Origin: GCA-2731375 sp964344935
GTDB lineage: Bacteria > Pseudomonadota > Alphaproteobacteria > GCA-2731375
Direction: 5' to 3'
Assembly: GCA_964344935.1 (NCBI GenBank)
Contig: CAYFPL010000012.1
Span: 55,242-119,241, forward strand
Length of the DNA: 64,000 nucleotides
The number at the start of each line of letters is the position of its first letter. Position 1 is the stretch's first letter. The position numbers and the translations under genes were made by a program. Positions 55,152 through 63,640 of this stretch are shown here, one piece after another. The notes below the pieces were generated by a model that did no database searches, was not told the origin of the DNA, and was given only the letters and a program-made list of their open reading frames with translations.

Positions 55152-56323
55152 ACGCCATCCTCCATTGCTTGGGCCAGGGCCACCAGTTGAACATCCTCAC
55201 CCCATCGCCCTACAATGGACAATCCGATGGGCAGACCGTCGAGACTTGCCCCGGGCAGCGAGACCTGCGGCACGCCGGTTAATCCACCGTGGCTGCAAAG
55301 ACAGGAAATTTGCATGCGCAACGGATCGGTCTGACTAATGGGCAGGCCCCTCGGTGGCGCCGGAAATGGTGTCGTCGGCATGCAAAGCACTGTGCCCGGC
55401 GGCAGCAGATGGTCCATCCGGGCACGGGCCTCCCGACGCATCATTTCGGCCCAGTCCCGCTCGGCTTGGGGAGTGGCCGCCGCTATGGCCAGGCCCCGGG
55501 CCACGCTATAGGCCATCGCGGGGTTCTCCCGGTCCAGCCAGTCCTTGAATACCTGCCAGCCTTCGTAAGGTTGCAGCGTGCGCTGCGCCTTTGCCCAGGT
55601 GCTCAGTCCCGGCGGTGCCATGATCTCTTCCGTCACTTCCCCGATCAATGCGCCCAGGCGTTCGATCATCGCTGCAAAGACGCCTCTGACCTCCGCGCCG
55701 GCGAAGCCGAACGCGTCCACGGCGACAATCAACCGTTCCGACAGGGCGCTAGGAATGTCCTCGCCAAGCATCACAGCGGAGGCCTTGGCGAAGGTGGCGG
55801 CATCCCGGGTGAACCAGCCCGTGGTGTCCGAGCGGGGGGCCTGGGACATCATGCCGGACAGATCCAAGCGGCCGTGGGTGGGCCGGATGCCATGCACGCC
55901 GCAGAAACTGGCCGGCACCCGGACGGACCCGCCCGTATCGGTGCCCAATGCAATGTCGCACATCCCCGCCGCCACTGCCGCGACTGAGCCGGCGGAAGAG
56001 CCGCCCGGCACCCGGTCCGGCGCGGCGCTGTTCAGCGGGGTGCCGTGAAAGACGTTCTCCCCCAATATGCCCAGGGAAACTTCATCGGTGATGGTCTTGC
56101 CCACCAATGTGGCGCCCGCATCAAGCAGGGTTTGAACCGCCCAGGCATGGCGCCGCGCCGGCTCCCGATTGCCGGGCCAGTCCGGGTTGCCACCGCCCGT
56201 GGGATAGCCCGCCACGTCAAATAGGTCCTTGGCAACGAATGTAAGGCCCGACAGGGGCCCGTCGGCCGCGCCGTCGATATGAACCGATGTGCCTGGAACC
56301 AGGGCGCCGACAGTGTCCTCCAT
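55148..56323 (-). CDS. Amidase, HpxY/AtzE-like context
   Basis: The 391 aa amidase-signature enzyme keeps the triad: Lys32 (VAKDL), Ser109/110 (PGGSSAGS) and Ser133 (DTGGSVR). It is compact compared with the 446 aa amidase at 38361. Pairing with a DUF3225 gene is the arrangement of hpxY-hpxZ and atzE-atzH, so it probably cleaves a carboxylated urea or oxamic-type amide. GAGGG lies before the ATG, which starts two bases after the MetX-like stop. No gatB/gatC neighbours. Confidence 0.87.
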   Translation of the reverse strand: MEDTVGALVPGTSVHIDGAADGPLSGLTFVAKDLFDVAGYPTGGGNPDWPGNREPARRHAWAVQTLLDAGATLVGKTITDEVSLGILGENVFHGTPLNSAAPDRVPGGSSAGSVAAVAAGMCDIALGTDTGGSVRVPASFCGVHGIRPTHGRLDLSGMMSQAPRSDTTGWFTRDAATFAKASAVMLGEDIPSALSERLIVAVDAFGFAGAEVRGVFAAMIERLGALIGEVTEEIMAPPGLSTWAKAQRTLQPYEGWQVFKDWLDRENPAMAYSVARGLAIAAATPQAERDWAEMMRREARARMDHLLPPGTVLCMPTTPFPAPPRGLPISQTDPLRMQISCLCSHGGLTGVPQVSLPGASLDGLPIGLSIVGRWGEDVQLVALAQAMEDGV

Positions 56324-56325
56324 GC

Positions 56326-57339
56326 CTAGCCCTCTAGCAGATCGTTGACGGCCTGTCGGATAAAGGCTTCGTCGGTTGGATTGTCAATGGGGTTGCCGGC
56401 GCGGTGGCCCCAGATGGATTCGATGGGGCGGAACTCCGCATTGGGTATCTGCTCGCATTCGGCTTCCGAGTCCTCCGGCGTGAAATAGAGGTCGGTGCGC
56501 GATGGCATGATAATGGCGCGGGCCTTGATCGAGCCAAGAGCAGCATCGAGGTCGCCGTTGAAGATCTCGTTGTCGGAAATGTCGGAGTGGTACCAGGTCG
56601 AAAGCATGGAGAGCAGATCATCGCCGTTGCGTCGCAGGAAGTTGGCTTCCCACACCCGCACCAGATAATCCTCCAACGAGGTGAAACCTAGTTCCAGGTG
56701 TTTGCCTTCGCGGTAGAAGGCCTGGGACATGGCCCAGCCGGCATATAGCCGGCCCATGGCGCGGAGGCCGCGCACAGGCCGAGCCGTAAAACCGCCCTCG
56801 TGCCATGCCGGGTCGGCTGTCAACGTGGCGCGTACGCCTTCCAAAAATACTTTGTTGTGGGGCGAAGTGCGGGCCGAACCGCAAATGGCGAGGATCGCCG
56901 AGACTTGATCGGGGAATATGGCGCCCCAGTGCAGGGCCTGCTGGGCGCCCATGGACCAGCCATAGACCATGGCCAGGTGATTGATGCCAAAGACCTCGTC
57001 CAGCATGCGCCGTTGAGCATGAATATTGTCCCAATGACTGAAGCTGGGAAACCGGCCCATGCCGTAGGGTTCCGCCATATTTGAAGGGGAGGAGGATAGC
57101 CCGTTGCCCAGCATATTGGGGATGATGACGAAATAGCGTTCCGGGTCCAGAATGCGGCCCGGCGCGATCAGCCATTCGATATCCACATGGTGGGCGCCGT
57201 AGGACGTGGGGTAGAGAATGACGTTAGAGCAGTCCGCCGCCAAGGTTCCGTATGTCTGATAGGTCAACTGCGCCTTGGGCAGGACCATGCCCCCTTGCAA
57301 GCGCAGATCGCCCAGGTCAAATACCTTGTAGTCGTCCAT
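56326..57339 (-). CDS. Alpha/beta hydrolase, MetX/homoserine-acetyltransferase-like
   Basis: The 337 aa enzyme resembles the MetX branch of alpha/beta hydrolases. It has the LTYQTYGTL start, the PNMLGNGLSSSPSN segment, the nucleophile GWSMG with Ser129 (YGWSMGAQQALHW), a likely Asp in SRTDLYF and His in WGHRAG. True MetX has the same order but catalyses acyl transfer to homoserine; the operon setting suggests a hydrolase or acyltransferase in catabolism. GGGAGG lies close before the ATG at 57339. It is the first gene of the eight-gene minus-strand operon; the promoter should be in the 88 bp before the divergent alkylsulfatase gene. Confidence 0.82.
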   Translation of the reverse strand: MDDYKVFDLGDLRLQGGMVLPKAQLTYQTYGTLAADCSNVILYPTSYGAHHVDIEWLIAPGRILDPERYFVIIPNMLGNGLSSSPSNMAEPYGMGRFPSFSHWDNIHAQRRMLDEVFGINHLAMVYGWSMGAQQALHWGAIFPDQVSAILAICGSARTSPHNKVFLEGVRATLTADPAWHEGGFTARPVRGLRAMGRLYAGWAMSQAFYREGKHLELGFTSLEDYLVRVWEANFLRRNGDDLLSMLSTWYHSDISDNEIFNGDLDAALGSIKARAIIMPSRTDLYFTPEDSEAECEQIPNAEFRPIESIWGHRAGNPIDNPTDEAFIRQAVNDLLEG

Positions 57340-57427
57340 TCTGTGGCTCCCTCCCGCACTTATCCTATCGCCACCGGGCGGACCGGTCCAATATGATCCC
57401 CTAAAACGACGATGAAGGGACAGGGCC

Positions 57428-59341
57428 ATGGATACCGATCCGAAACCGGCCACCGCGGCAACCAAGGCGGCGCAGCAGGCCGTCCTCGCACAGTTGCCGT
57501 TCACGGACAGGGAGGATTTTGAACTCGCCCGACGGGGTCATATCGCCCCCGTTCCTGAGGGCGTGGTGCGAAACGAACAGGGCCGGACGCTTTGGGACCT
57601 CGGTGCTTATGATTTCTTGGACGAGGAAGCCGCACCCGACACGGTCAATCCCAGCCTGTGGCGCATGGCGCGGCTGAACATGAACAACGGTCTCTACAAG
57701 GTCTGTGATCGGGTTTATCAGCTTCGCGGCTTCGATCTCTCCAACATGACCATCATCGAGGGCGACAGTGGCTTGATCGTTATCGACCCTATGATCACAG
57801 CGGAAGTGGCCCGCGCCGGACTGGAGCTTTTTCTGGCCCATCGTCCGGCGAAGCCCGTGGTCTCTGTCATTTACACTCACTCCCACGTGGATCATTACGG
57901 CGGTGTTATGGGCGTGACAAATCCTGAGGATGTTGCCGCCGGCAGGGTTTCGGTGATCGCCCCGGACCAGTTCATGGAAGAAGCGGTGGGCGAGAACATA
58001 CTGGCCGGCAATGCCATGACACGGCGGGCCCAGTTTCAATTCGGCGGTCTGCTCGCCAAGGGCCCGCGCGGCCAGGTCGACGCCGGCCTGGGCAAAGTCA
58101 CTTCCCGCGGGAGAGTGACCCTAATCGCGCCGACCCTAACGATCGTCAACCCAACAGAAAATCATGTCGTCGACGGCGTGGAGATTGAATTCCAATTGGC
58201 GCCGGACTCGGAAGCACCGGCGGAAATGCATCTGTTCCTGCCCCAATTCGCCGTCCTGAACATGGCGGAGAACACCACCCGGCATCTGCATAACCTACTG
58301 CCCCTGCGCGGGGCCCTGGTGCGTAATCCGCATATCTGGTCACGGCACATATCGGACGCCATCGAGATGTATTGCGAGCGGACCGAGATCTTGATCGGCC
58401 AGCATCATTGGCCCACCTGGGGCCGAGAAGAGGTGCGCGGGTTCCTGGAAAAACAGCGGGACCTCTACAAGTTCGTGCATGATCAGACCATGCGCTTGAT
58501 GAACCATGGCCTGACGCCGGCGGAGATATCGGCGGAACTGGCTTTTCCGCCGGGCCTGGATCAGGAGTGGACCGTGCGCGGCTACTACGGCAGCCTCTCT
58601 CACAACGCCAAGGCGGTCTATCAACGATACTTGGGCTGGTACGACGGCAATCCGGCCAGCCTGGATCCATTGCCTCGGCGTTTGGCCGGCCGGAAGACGG
58701 TCGAGTACATGGGTGGGGCCGACGCTGTCCTGGAAAGGGCGCGGGCGGATTTCGCGGCCGGCGAATACCGCTGGGTGGCACAGGTGCTAAGCCATTTGGT
58801 CTTCGCCGAACCGGAGAATTCGGATGGCCGCGCCCTGTTGGCGGATGCCTTCGAGCAACTCGGCTATCAGGCCGAAAGCGCCACCTGGCGTAACGCCTAT
58901 CTCTATGGCGCTCAAGAACTTCGCCACGGACTGGCCAAGCTGCCGCCCCGGCCCATGTTAAGCCCGGAAACACTTTCGGCTCTGACCCTGCCGGCTTTGT
59001 TCGATTTCATGGCGATCCGTCTCGATGTGACCAAATCGGCCGAGCTTCGCTGGAAAATCAATTGGCACCTGACGGATACGGACGAACGGCTGCTCATGAC
59101 CCTGCAGAACTGCACCATGACCCACAGCGCCGGTGCCCCGGCGAATGATGCGATTGCGACCGTAAAATTGAGCCGCAGGGCGCTGATCGAACTGAATATC
59201 AGGCGCACGGATGTGGCCGCCGCCATAGCCGCCGGCGAGATGGTGATTGAAGGCGATCAGACGGTCATCGAAAAGCTGTTCGAAATGCTCGACGATTTCG
59301 AAATGATGTTCGATGTCGTCGCGCCGTCACCCGCCGATTAG
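57428..59341 (+). CDS. Alkylsulfatase-type MBL enzyme (SdsA/BDS1 family)
   Basis: The 637 aa protein has three parts: an MBL domain with HSHVDH at 151-156, a helical dimerisation region (about 370-520) and a C-terminal SCP2-like domain (about 525-635). This is the architecture of SdsA1/BDS1, which hydrolyse alkyl sulfates to alcohol and sulfate with two zinc ions. The N-terminus is hydrophilic with no signal peptide, unlike secreted SdsA1, so it should act in the cytoplasm. It is divergent from the MetX-like gene and ends in a 4-bp convergent overlap with the thiolase. Secondary or linear alkyl sulfate preference is not readable. Confidence 0.9.
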   Translation: MDTDPKPATAATKAAQQAVLAQLPFTDREDFELARRGHIAPVPEGVVRNEQGRTLWDLGAYDFLDEEAAPDTVNPSLWRMARLNMNNGLYKVCDRVYQLRGFDLSNMTIIEGDSGLIVIDPMITAEVARAGLELFLAHRPAKPVVSVIYTHSHVDHYGGVMGVTNPEDVAAGRVSVIAPDQFMEEAVGENILAGNAMTRRAQFQFGGLLAKGPRGQVDAGLGKVTSRGRVTLIAPTLTIVNPTENHVVDGVEIEFQLAPDSEAPAEMHLFLPQFAVLNMAENTTRHLHNLLPLRGALVRNPHIWSRHISDAIEMYCERTEILIGQHHWPTWGREEVRGFLEKQRDLYKFVHDQTMRLMNHGLTPAEISAELAFPPGLDQEWTVRGYYGSLSHNAKAVYQRYLGWYDGNPASLDPLPRRLAGRKTVEYMGGADAVLERARADFAAGEYRWVAQVLSHLVFAEPENSDGRALLADAFEQLGYQAESATWRNAYLYGAQELRHGLAKLPPRPMLSPETLSALTLPALFDFMAIRLDVTKSAELRWKINWHLTDTDERLLMTLQNCTMTHSAGAPANDAIATVKLSRRALIELNIRRTDVAAAIAAGEMVIEGDQTVIEKLFEMLDDFEMMFDVVAPSPAD

Positions 59342-60576
59342 CGGCCCAGGATCGTGATCGCGGCTACGCTCTCCTCGATACCGTAAAGACCGCCGCCGTT
59401 CTCGGCGATGGCCAGACGGGCGCCGTCCACCTGCCGCGGGCCGGCTTCGCGGCGCAGTTGCGCTGTCAGCTCATAAATCTGACACAATCCGGTGGCGCCG
59501 ATGGGGTGGCCTTTGCATTCCAGACCGCCCGATGGGTTGACGGGGATGCGGCCGCCCAGAGATGTCTCGCCCCGTTCGGCCGTGGCGCCGCCATCTCCGA
59601 AATCGCAAAATCCCAGGTTTTCGATCTGCACGATTTCACCCATGGCTGTTGCGTCGTGCACTTCCGCCACATCTATATCCGCGGGCCCCACGCCAGCCCG
59701 TTCGTAGGCCCGGCGGGCGGCCTTGGCCGTGACATGCTGGTCAGCCGCCGTAGCCTCCCGCGACGATCCTGTCTGCAGGATGGAGGCACGGACTTCGATG
59801 GCCCGGTCGCGATCCAGACGCAGGCGTTTCAAGCCGTCCTCAGTGCACAGAATGGCCGCGGCGGCGCCATCACTGATGGGCGCACACATGGGCAGGGTCA
59901 GGGGATAAGTAATGGGCGGTGCGGCCAGGACCTCATCCACGGAATAGGTTTTGCGGTACTGGGCCTTGTCGTTGTGTTGGGAGTGGTTGTGGTTCTTGGC
60001 CGAAACGGCAGCAATCTGGCGCTGCGTCGTGCCGAATGTCTTCATATGATGCCGCGACCAGGCGGCATAAACGTCCATGAACAGGCTATAGGGCCTATCC
60101 GAGGTGGTGCCGGGGGGCACGGGATAGCCCTGGCCTAGGGCCAACAGCTTATCCGTGTTCTCTTCCACCGTGGCCACGTCCCAAGCGGCATCGAAAACGG
60201 AGAACATGCGATCGCGATCTGTGGAATACATTTTTTCGGCCCCGACGGCGAGGGAGACATCCCCTTCGCCGGCCTTCAGGAACTGTACCGCCAGGTTGAA
60301 GGCGGTGGCGCCGCTGGCGCAGGCGTTTTCCACATTGACCACGGGAATTTCTTCGATACCCATATCCCGTAGGGCGATCTCGCCCCGGATCATTTCCTGG
60401 CCTTCCATGTGGCCCTGGGTGGCGTTGGAGAAATAGGCCGCTTGCAGGTCGCCTTGGTCGGCTCCTGCATCCGTCAGGGCTTCGCCGACCGCCTCCGCTG
60501 TCAGGTTCTTTATACTGCGCTCCAGCAGCTTGCCCATTTTTGTCATGCCGACACCGGCGATATAGACTTTGCTCAT
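59338..60576 (-). CDS. Thiolase-family protein, SCP-x/lipid-transfer type
   Basis: The 412 aa protein is a thiolase of the sterol-carrier-protein-x branch. The nucleophile is Cys86 in NVENACASGATAF, the second motif is VHDATAMGEI, and the C-terminal CKGHPIGATG holds the His and Gly-rich oxyanion hole. Such enzymes cleave 3-oxoacyl-CoA, often for branched or sterol side chains. Some relatives lack activity without a DUF35 OB-fold partner gene; none is seen here. Start at 60576, divergent from the DJ-1-like gene across 97 bp. Confidence 0.88.
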   Translation of the reverse strand: MSKVYIAGVGMTKMGKLLERSIKNLTAEAVGEALTDAGADQGDLQAAYFSNATQGHMEGQEMIRGEIALRDMGIEEIPVVNVENACASGATAFNLAVQFLKAGEGDVSLAVGAEKMYSTDRDRMFSVFDAAWDVATVEENTDKLLALGQGYPVPPGTTSDRPYSLFMDVYAAWSRHHMKTFGTTQRQIAAVSAKNHNHSQHNDKAQYRKTYSVDEVLAAPPITYPLTLPMCAPISDGAAAAILCTEDGLKRLRLDRDRAIEVRASILQTGSSREATAADQHVTAKAARRAYERAGVGPADIDVAEVHDATAMGEIVQIENLGFCDFGDGGATAERGETSLGGRIPVNPSGGLECKGHPIGATGLCQIYELTAQLRREAGPRQVDGARLAIAENGGGLYGIEESVAAITILGR

Positions 60577-60620
60577 TCGGGCTGCCTCCCAGACAGATGC
60601 CTCGCTGACATTGGCATAGT

Positions 60621-60642
60621 CATAGCATGATCAGATGCTATG
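60621..60642. promoter_or_regulatory. 8-bp-arm inverted repeat in a divergent promoter region
   Basis: CATAGCAT (60621-60628) and its complement ATGCTATG (60635-60642) flank a 6-bp GATCAG spacer in the 97 bp between the divergent thiolase and DJ-1-like genes. The dyad size suits a dimeric repressor of the TetR or MarR type, but no such gene is in the window. Confidence 0.4.
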
Positions 60643-60673
60643 GTGGCGCCTTTCGCAGATCGGGAGTTGGGCT

Positions 60674-61267
60674 ATGACCACATTCGGTATTCTATTTTTC
60701 GACGGGACGGAAGAACTGGACGCCGTCGGCCCGTGGGAGGTCTTCACCATGGCGGCCATGCAGCGGGACGATATCAAAGTTGTGACGATTTCCGAGAAGG
60801 GCGGCACGGTCAATTGCAACAAGGGCATGCGGGTGGAGATGGACCATAGTTTTGCGGACGCGCCGAAATTGGATGTGCTGCTGGTGCCTGGCGGGCATGG
60901 CACCCGGCGGGAAGTGGACAATCCAGAACTACTCGCCTGGATCGCCGATGTGGCACCCGGCTGCCAATGGGTAACATCCGTATGTACTGGCTCGCTGCTG
61001 CTGGCGGAGGCGGGCCCGGCGGCGGGCAAGCGGGTCACCACCCATTGGGGGGCCATCGAACTGGTGCGTAAACGGGGTAAGGCAGGCGAGGTTTTGGAAA
61101 ACATTCGCTATGTCCGGGACGGCAATGTGGTCACATCGGCCGGTGTCTCCGCCGGTATCGATATGTCGTTGTGGCTGATCGGCGAGATGTACAGCCCGCA
61201 ATTTGCCCGGGAGGTTCAGCGCAATATGGAGTACGACCCGGCGCCGCCCTATGCGGCCGAAGTATAG
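60674..61267 (+). CDS. DJ-1/PfpI-family protein, isonitrile-hydratase-like
   Basis: The 197 aa protein has the DJ-1/PfpI fold. The nucleophile elbow is SVCTGSLLLAEAG with Cys104, and the early FFDGTEELDAVGPWEVF segment is like isonitrile hydratase and the GATase1-like domain of AraC regulators. There is no DNA-binding domain, so it is an enzyme or chaperone, not a regulator. The GGGAG site and ATG at 60674 are preferred over upstream in-frame codons. It is convergent with the CHASE2 kinase gene (9 bp gap). Confidence 0.88.
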   Translation: MTTFGILFFDGTEELDAVGPWEVFTMAAMQRDDIKVVTISEKGGTVNCNKGMRVEMDHSFADAPKLDVLLVPGGHGTRREVDNPELLAWIADVAPGCQWVTSVCTGSLLLAEAGPAAGKRVTTHWGAIELVRKRGKAGEVLENIRYVRDGNVVTSAGVSAGIDMSLWLIGEMYSPQFAREVQRNMEYDPAPPYAAEV

Positions 61268-61276
61268 AGGCGTATC

Positions 61277-63547
61277 TTAGGACGTTGTCCCAGCTGGTAT
61301 GTCACCATCAGTATTTTGCTGGATAGCGATGGTGTCCACCCGTTCAGGGGGGAACCGGCAGGAAACCGTGGTGCCTTGGCCATCGACACTTTCAATTGTC
61401 AACTCGCCCTGGTGCAGTTCCATGAGCGATTTTGACAACGCGAGCCCCAGTCCCGTGCCCTCGAACTTCCGCGCCAGGGTGCTGTCCACCTGATAGAACG
61501 GCTGCGTAAGATTGCCGATTTCATCCTCTGGTATGCCGATGCCCGTGTCCGAGACGGCGATCACCATCCAGCCGTCGGGTGCGGTGCCGATCCTAACCTC
61601 GACGGAGCCTTGCTCTGTGAATTTCACCGCGTTGGACAGCAAATTCAGCAGGATTTGTTTCAGGGCTCTGGCATCCGCCAGCAGATACCGGGTGGTTGCC
61701 TCGCGGGATATCGAAATGGAAAGGTTTTTCGCTTCCGGTCGCACGGAAATCAGGCTGATTGAGGACTCCGCCACCTGCACGGGATCAACCAGGTTTTCTT
61801 CGATTGTGGTGGTGCCGGCTTCGATCTTAGCGATATCGATGATGTCGTTGATAATGGCGAGGAGATGGTTGCCGCTGGAATGAATCTCCTCGGAATAGGA
61901 TTTGTACTGTTCGTTCTCGATGGGCCCCAACAATTCATCCTTGAGCATTTCGGAGAAACCGATAATGGCGTTCAAGGGCGTGCGCAGTTCGTGTGAGATA
62001 GCGGCCATGAATTCCGATTTGGCCCGGTTGGCGGCGATGGCTTCCTCGGCGGCCTTTCGTTGGGCATCTTCCAACAGGCGGCGCTTGGTGATGTCCCTGA
62101 ATGTCAGGAAATGGTGCCTTCTGGGTGTCTCCCGCTGTTCGAGCGGGTTCTTGCTAATTTGCAGCTCCGCTGCCCGGATAGAGATTTCCATGACAAAGGT
62201 GGAGCCGTCCTTGCAATGGGCCACCCCCTCGCGCAGGCGATGCACGGATGCATCGGAGCTTTGCAGGTGGCTAATCTTAAAACTGTCACGGTCACCGTTG
62301 CTGCCGCCGAATTCGAATAGGTCGTCGCAGGTCTTGCCGATCATCTCTGCTGCGTCGTAGCCGAGCAATTCTTCCGCCGCTTCGTTGAAAATTGTGATCT
62401 TGCCTTGCGGATCGATGGCGATAATGCCGTCAAAGCTGCTCTCCACGAAGCGGCGCATCATGGCACCGCGGTGCAGCACGGCCATGCGCTGGCGGAAGAT
62501 ACGCAAGGTCTGGCGGTCGATCAGGGCCAGCATGCTTTGCCCATAACAAAGCCACGGCGCCACAAGCCACGGCACGATATCCATGCTGACAGGCAACGCC
62601 TTTTGCAATCCAACCGTAGCGGCGAACAGGCCCACTGAGCCGCCACTCAGCACCAGCAAGCCGCGATGCCAGGACCATGCCGCAAAGAAGGGCGCCGACA
62701 ACAGGGTCAGCAAGGCCAGCACGGCCAAAGTAGGCACTTCGCCTGTGCGCCGCAGGGCCCGGTTCTGCCGGAACGTTTCTGCCGATAGGGCAATCAGGGC
62801 CGGACCTGGAACGGCAACATGTCTGGGCACGGCCAGATAGTCACCCAATTCGATGGCCGAGGCGCCGACGATGACGTCCCTGTCCTGGAACAGCCGGGCT
62901 GGGAACTCCCCGCGCAATACATCTACATACGAAATGCGCGGCAGGGTTTCGAGCCGGATGCCATAGTCGATATGGAAGGTTTCGGGCGCCAGGGCCCCTC
63001 CGCCTGCCAGCAGGACAGGAAAGCTTGGCAGATCCTGTCCACCCCAATACAGCGAAGTCGATACGCGGTGGACTAGACTGTCGGTCTCGGGCTGCATCAC
63101 CACCGAGCCAAGACGGGCCCATTTCGCAAAACGGGGCAGGGGACCGGTTTCCGCCAGCGAGGAAACCTTGCGCTCCCAACCGGTGTATTGCTTGAAGGCC
63201 GGCAGGATGACCTGGCCCTCGGCCCGCTTCAATGCGGCCTCCAGCTTGGCATCGGCCTCGGGCGTCGAACGCGAGCTGAAATCCACGTCGACAGCGATGT
63301 TCCGGGCGCCACTTTCCCGCAATCGGTCGATGAGGTCGGCATGATAGCTGCGTGGCCACGGCCAGACATCGAGCAGGCGAAGGCTGCGTTCGTCGATTTC
63401 CACAAAAATCAGTTGCCGGCTGGTGTCGCGTTCAACGAGGGAAAACCGCAGGTCCATCAACAGGTATTCGAGCGGCTCCAGGCCGCCGACGAGGTAGGTC
63501 ACGGCGACCAAAACCATGATGACAACCCGTGGAATGTAACGCCTCAT
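61277..63547 (-). CDS. CHASE2-PAS membrane sensor histidine kinase
   Basis: The 756 aa kinase has an N-terminal membrane segment (about 7-24), a periplasmic CHASE2 domain (25-265) with the IDERSLRLLDVWPWPRS pattern, then three predicted membrane helices (270-345). A PAS domain spans 365-490, the phosphoacceptor His519 sits in SHELRTPLN, and the ATPase has NLLSNAVKF, DTGIGI and GTGLGLALS. No receiver domain is present and no response regulator is adjacent. Upstream (94 bp) is the 3' end of a low-complexity protein gene in the same direction. CHASE2 genes often sit near FecR-domain genes, so that partner is worth checking. Confidence 0.93.
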   Translation of the reverse strand: MRRYIPRVVIMVLVAVTYLVGGLEPLEYLLMDLRFSLVERDTSRQLIFVEIDERSLRLLDVWPWPRSYHADLIDRLRESGARNIAVDVDFSSRSTPEADAKLEAALKRAEGQVILPAFKQYTGWERKVSSLAETGPLPRFAKWARLGSVVMQPETDSLVHRVSTSLYWGGQDLPSFPVLLAGGGALAPETFHIDYGIRLETLPRISYVDVLRGEFPARLFQDRDVIVGASAIELGDYLAVPRHVAVPGPALIALSAETFRQNRALRRTGEVPTLAVLALLTLLSAPFFAAWSWHRGLLVLSGGSVGLFAATVGLQKALPVSMDIVPWLVAPWLCYGQSMLALIDRQTLRIFRQRMAVLHRGAMMRRFVESSFDGIIAIDPQGKITIFNEAAEELLGYDAAEMIGKTCDDLFEFGGSNGDRDSFKISHLQSSDASVHRLREGVAHCKDGSTFVMEISIRAAELQISKNPLEQRETPRRHHFLTFRDITKRRLLEDAQRKAAEEAIAANRAKSEFMAAISHELRTPLNAIIGFSEMLKDELLGPIENEQYKSYSEEIHSSGNHLLAIINDIIDIAKIEAGTTTIEENLVDPVQVAESSISLISVRPEAKNLSISISREATTRYLLADARALKQILLNLLSNAVKFTEQGSVEVRIGTAPDGWMVIAVSDTGIGIPEDEIGNLTQPFYQVDSTLARKFEGTGLGLALSKSLMELHQGELTIESVDGQGTTVSCRFPPERVDTIAIQQNTDGDIPAGTTS

Positions 63548-63640
63548 TCTGAAGGCGGCTCCTGTGTTGCAATGCCAAGGGCCGCGCCATCCTGGCGGGC
63601 CCGAGGCGACAATTCAACCGATCAATCGGTTATCGGCCAA

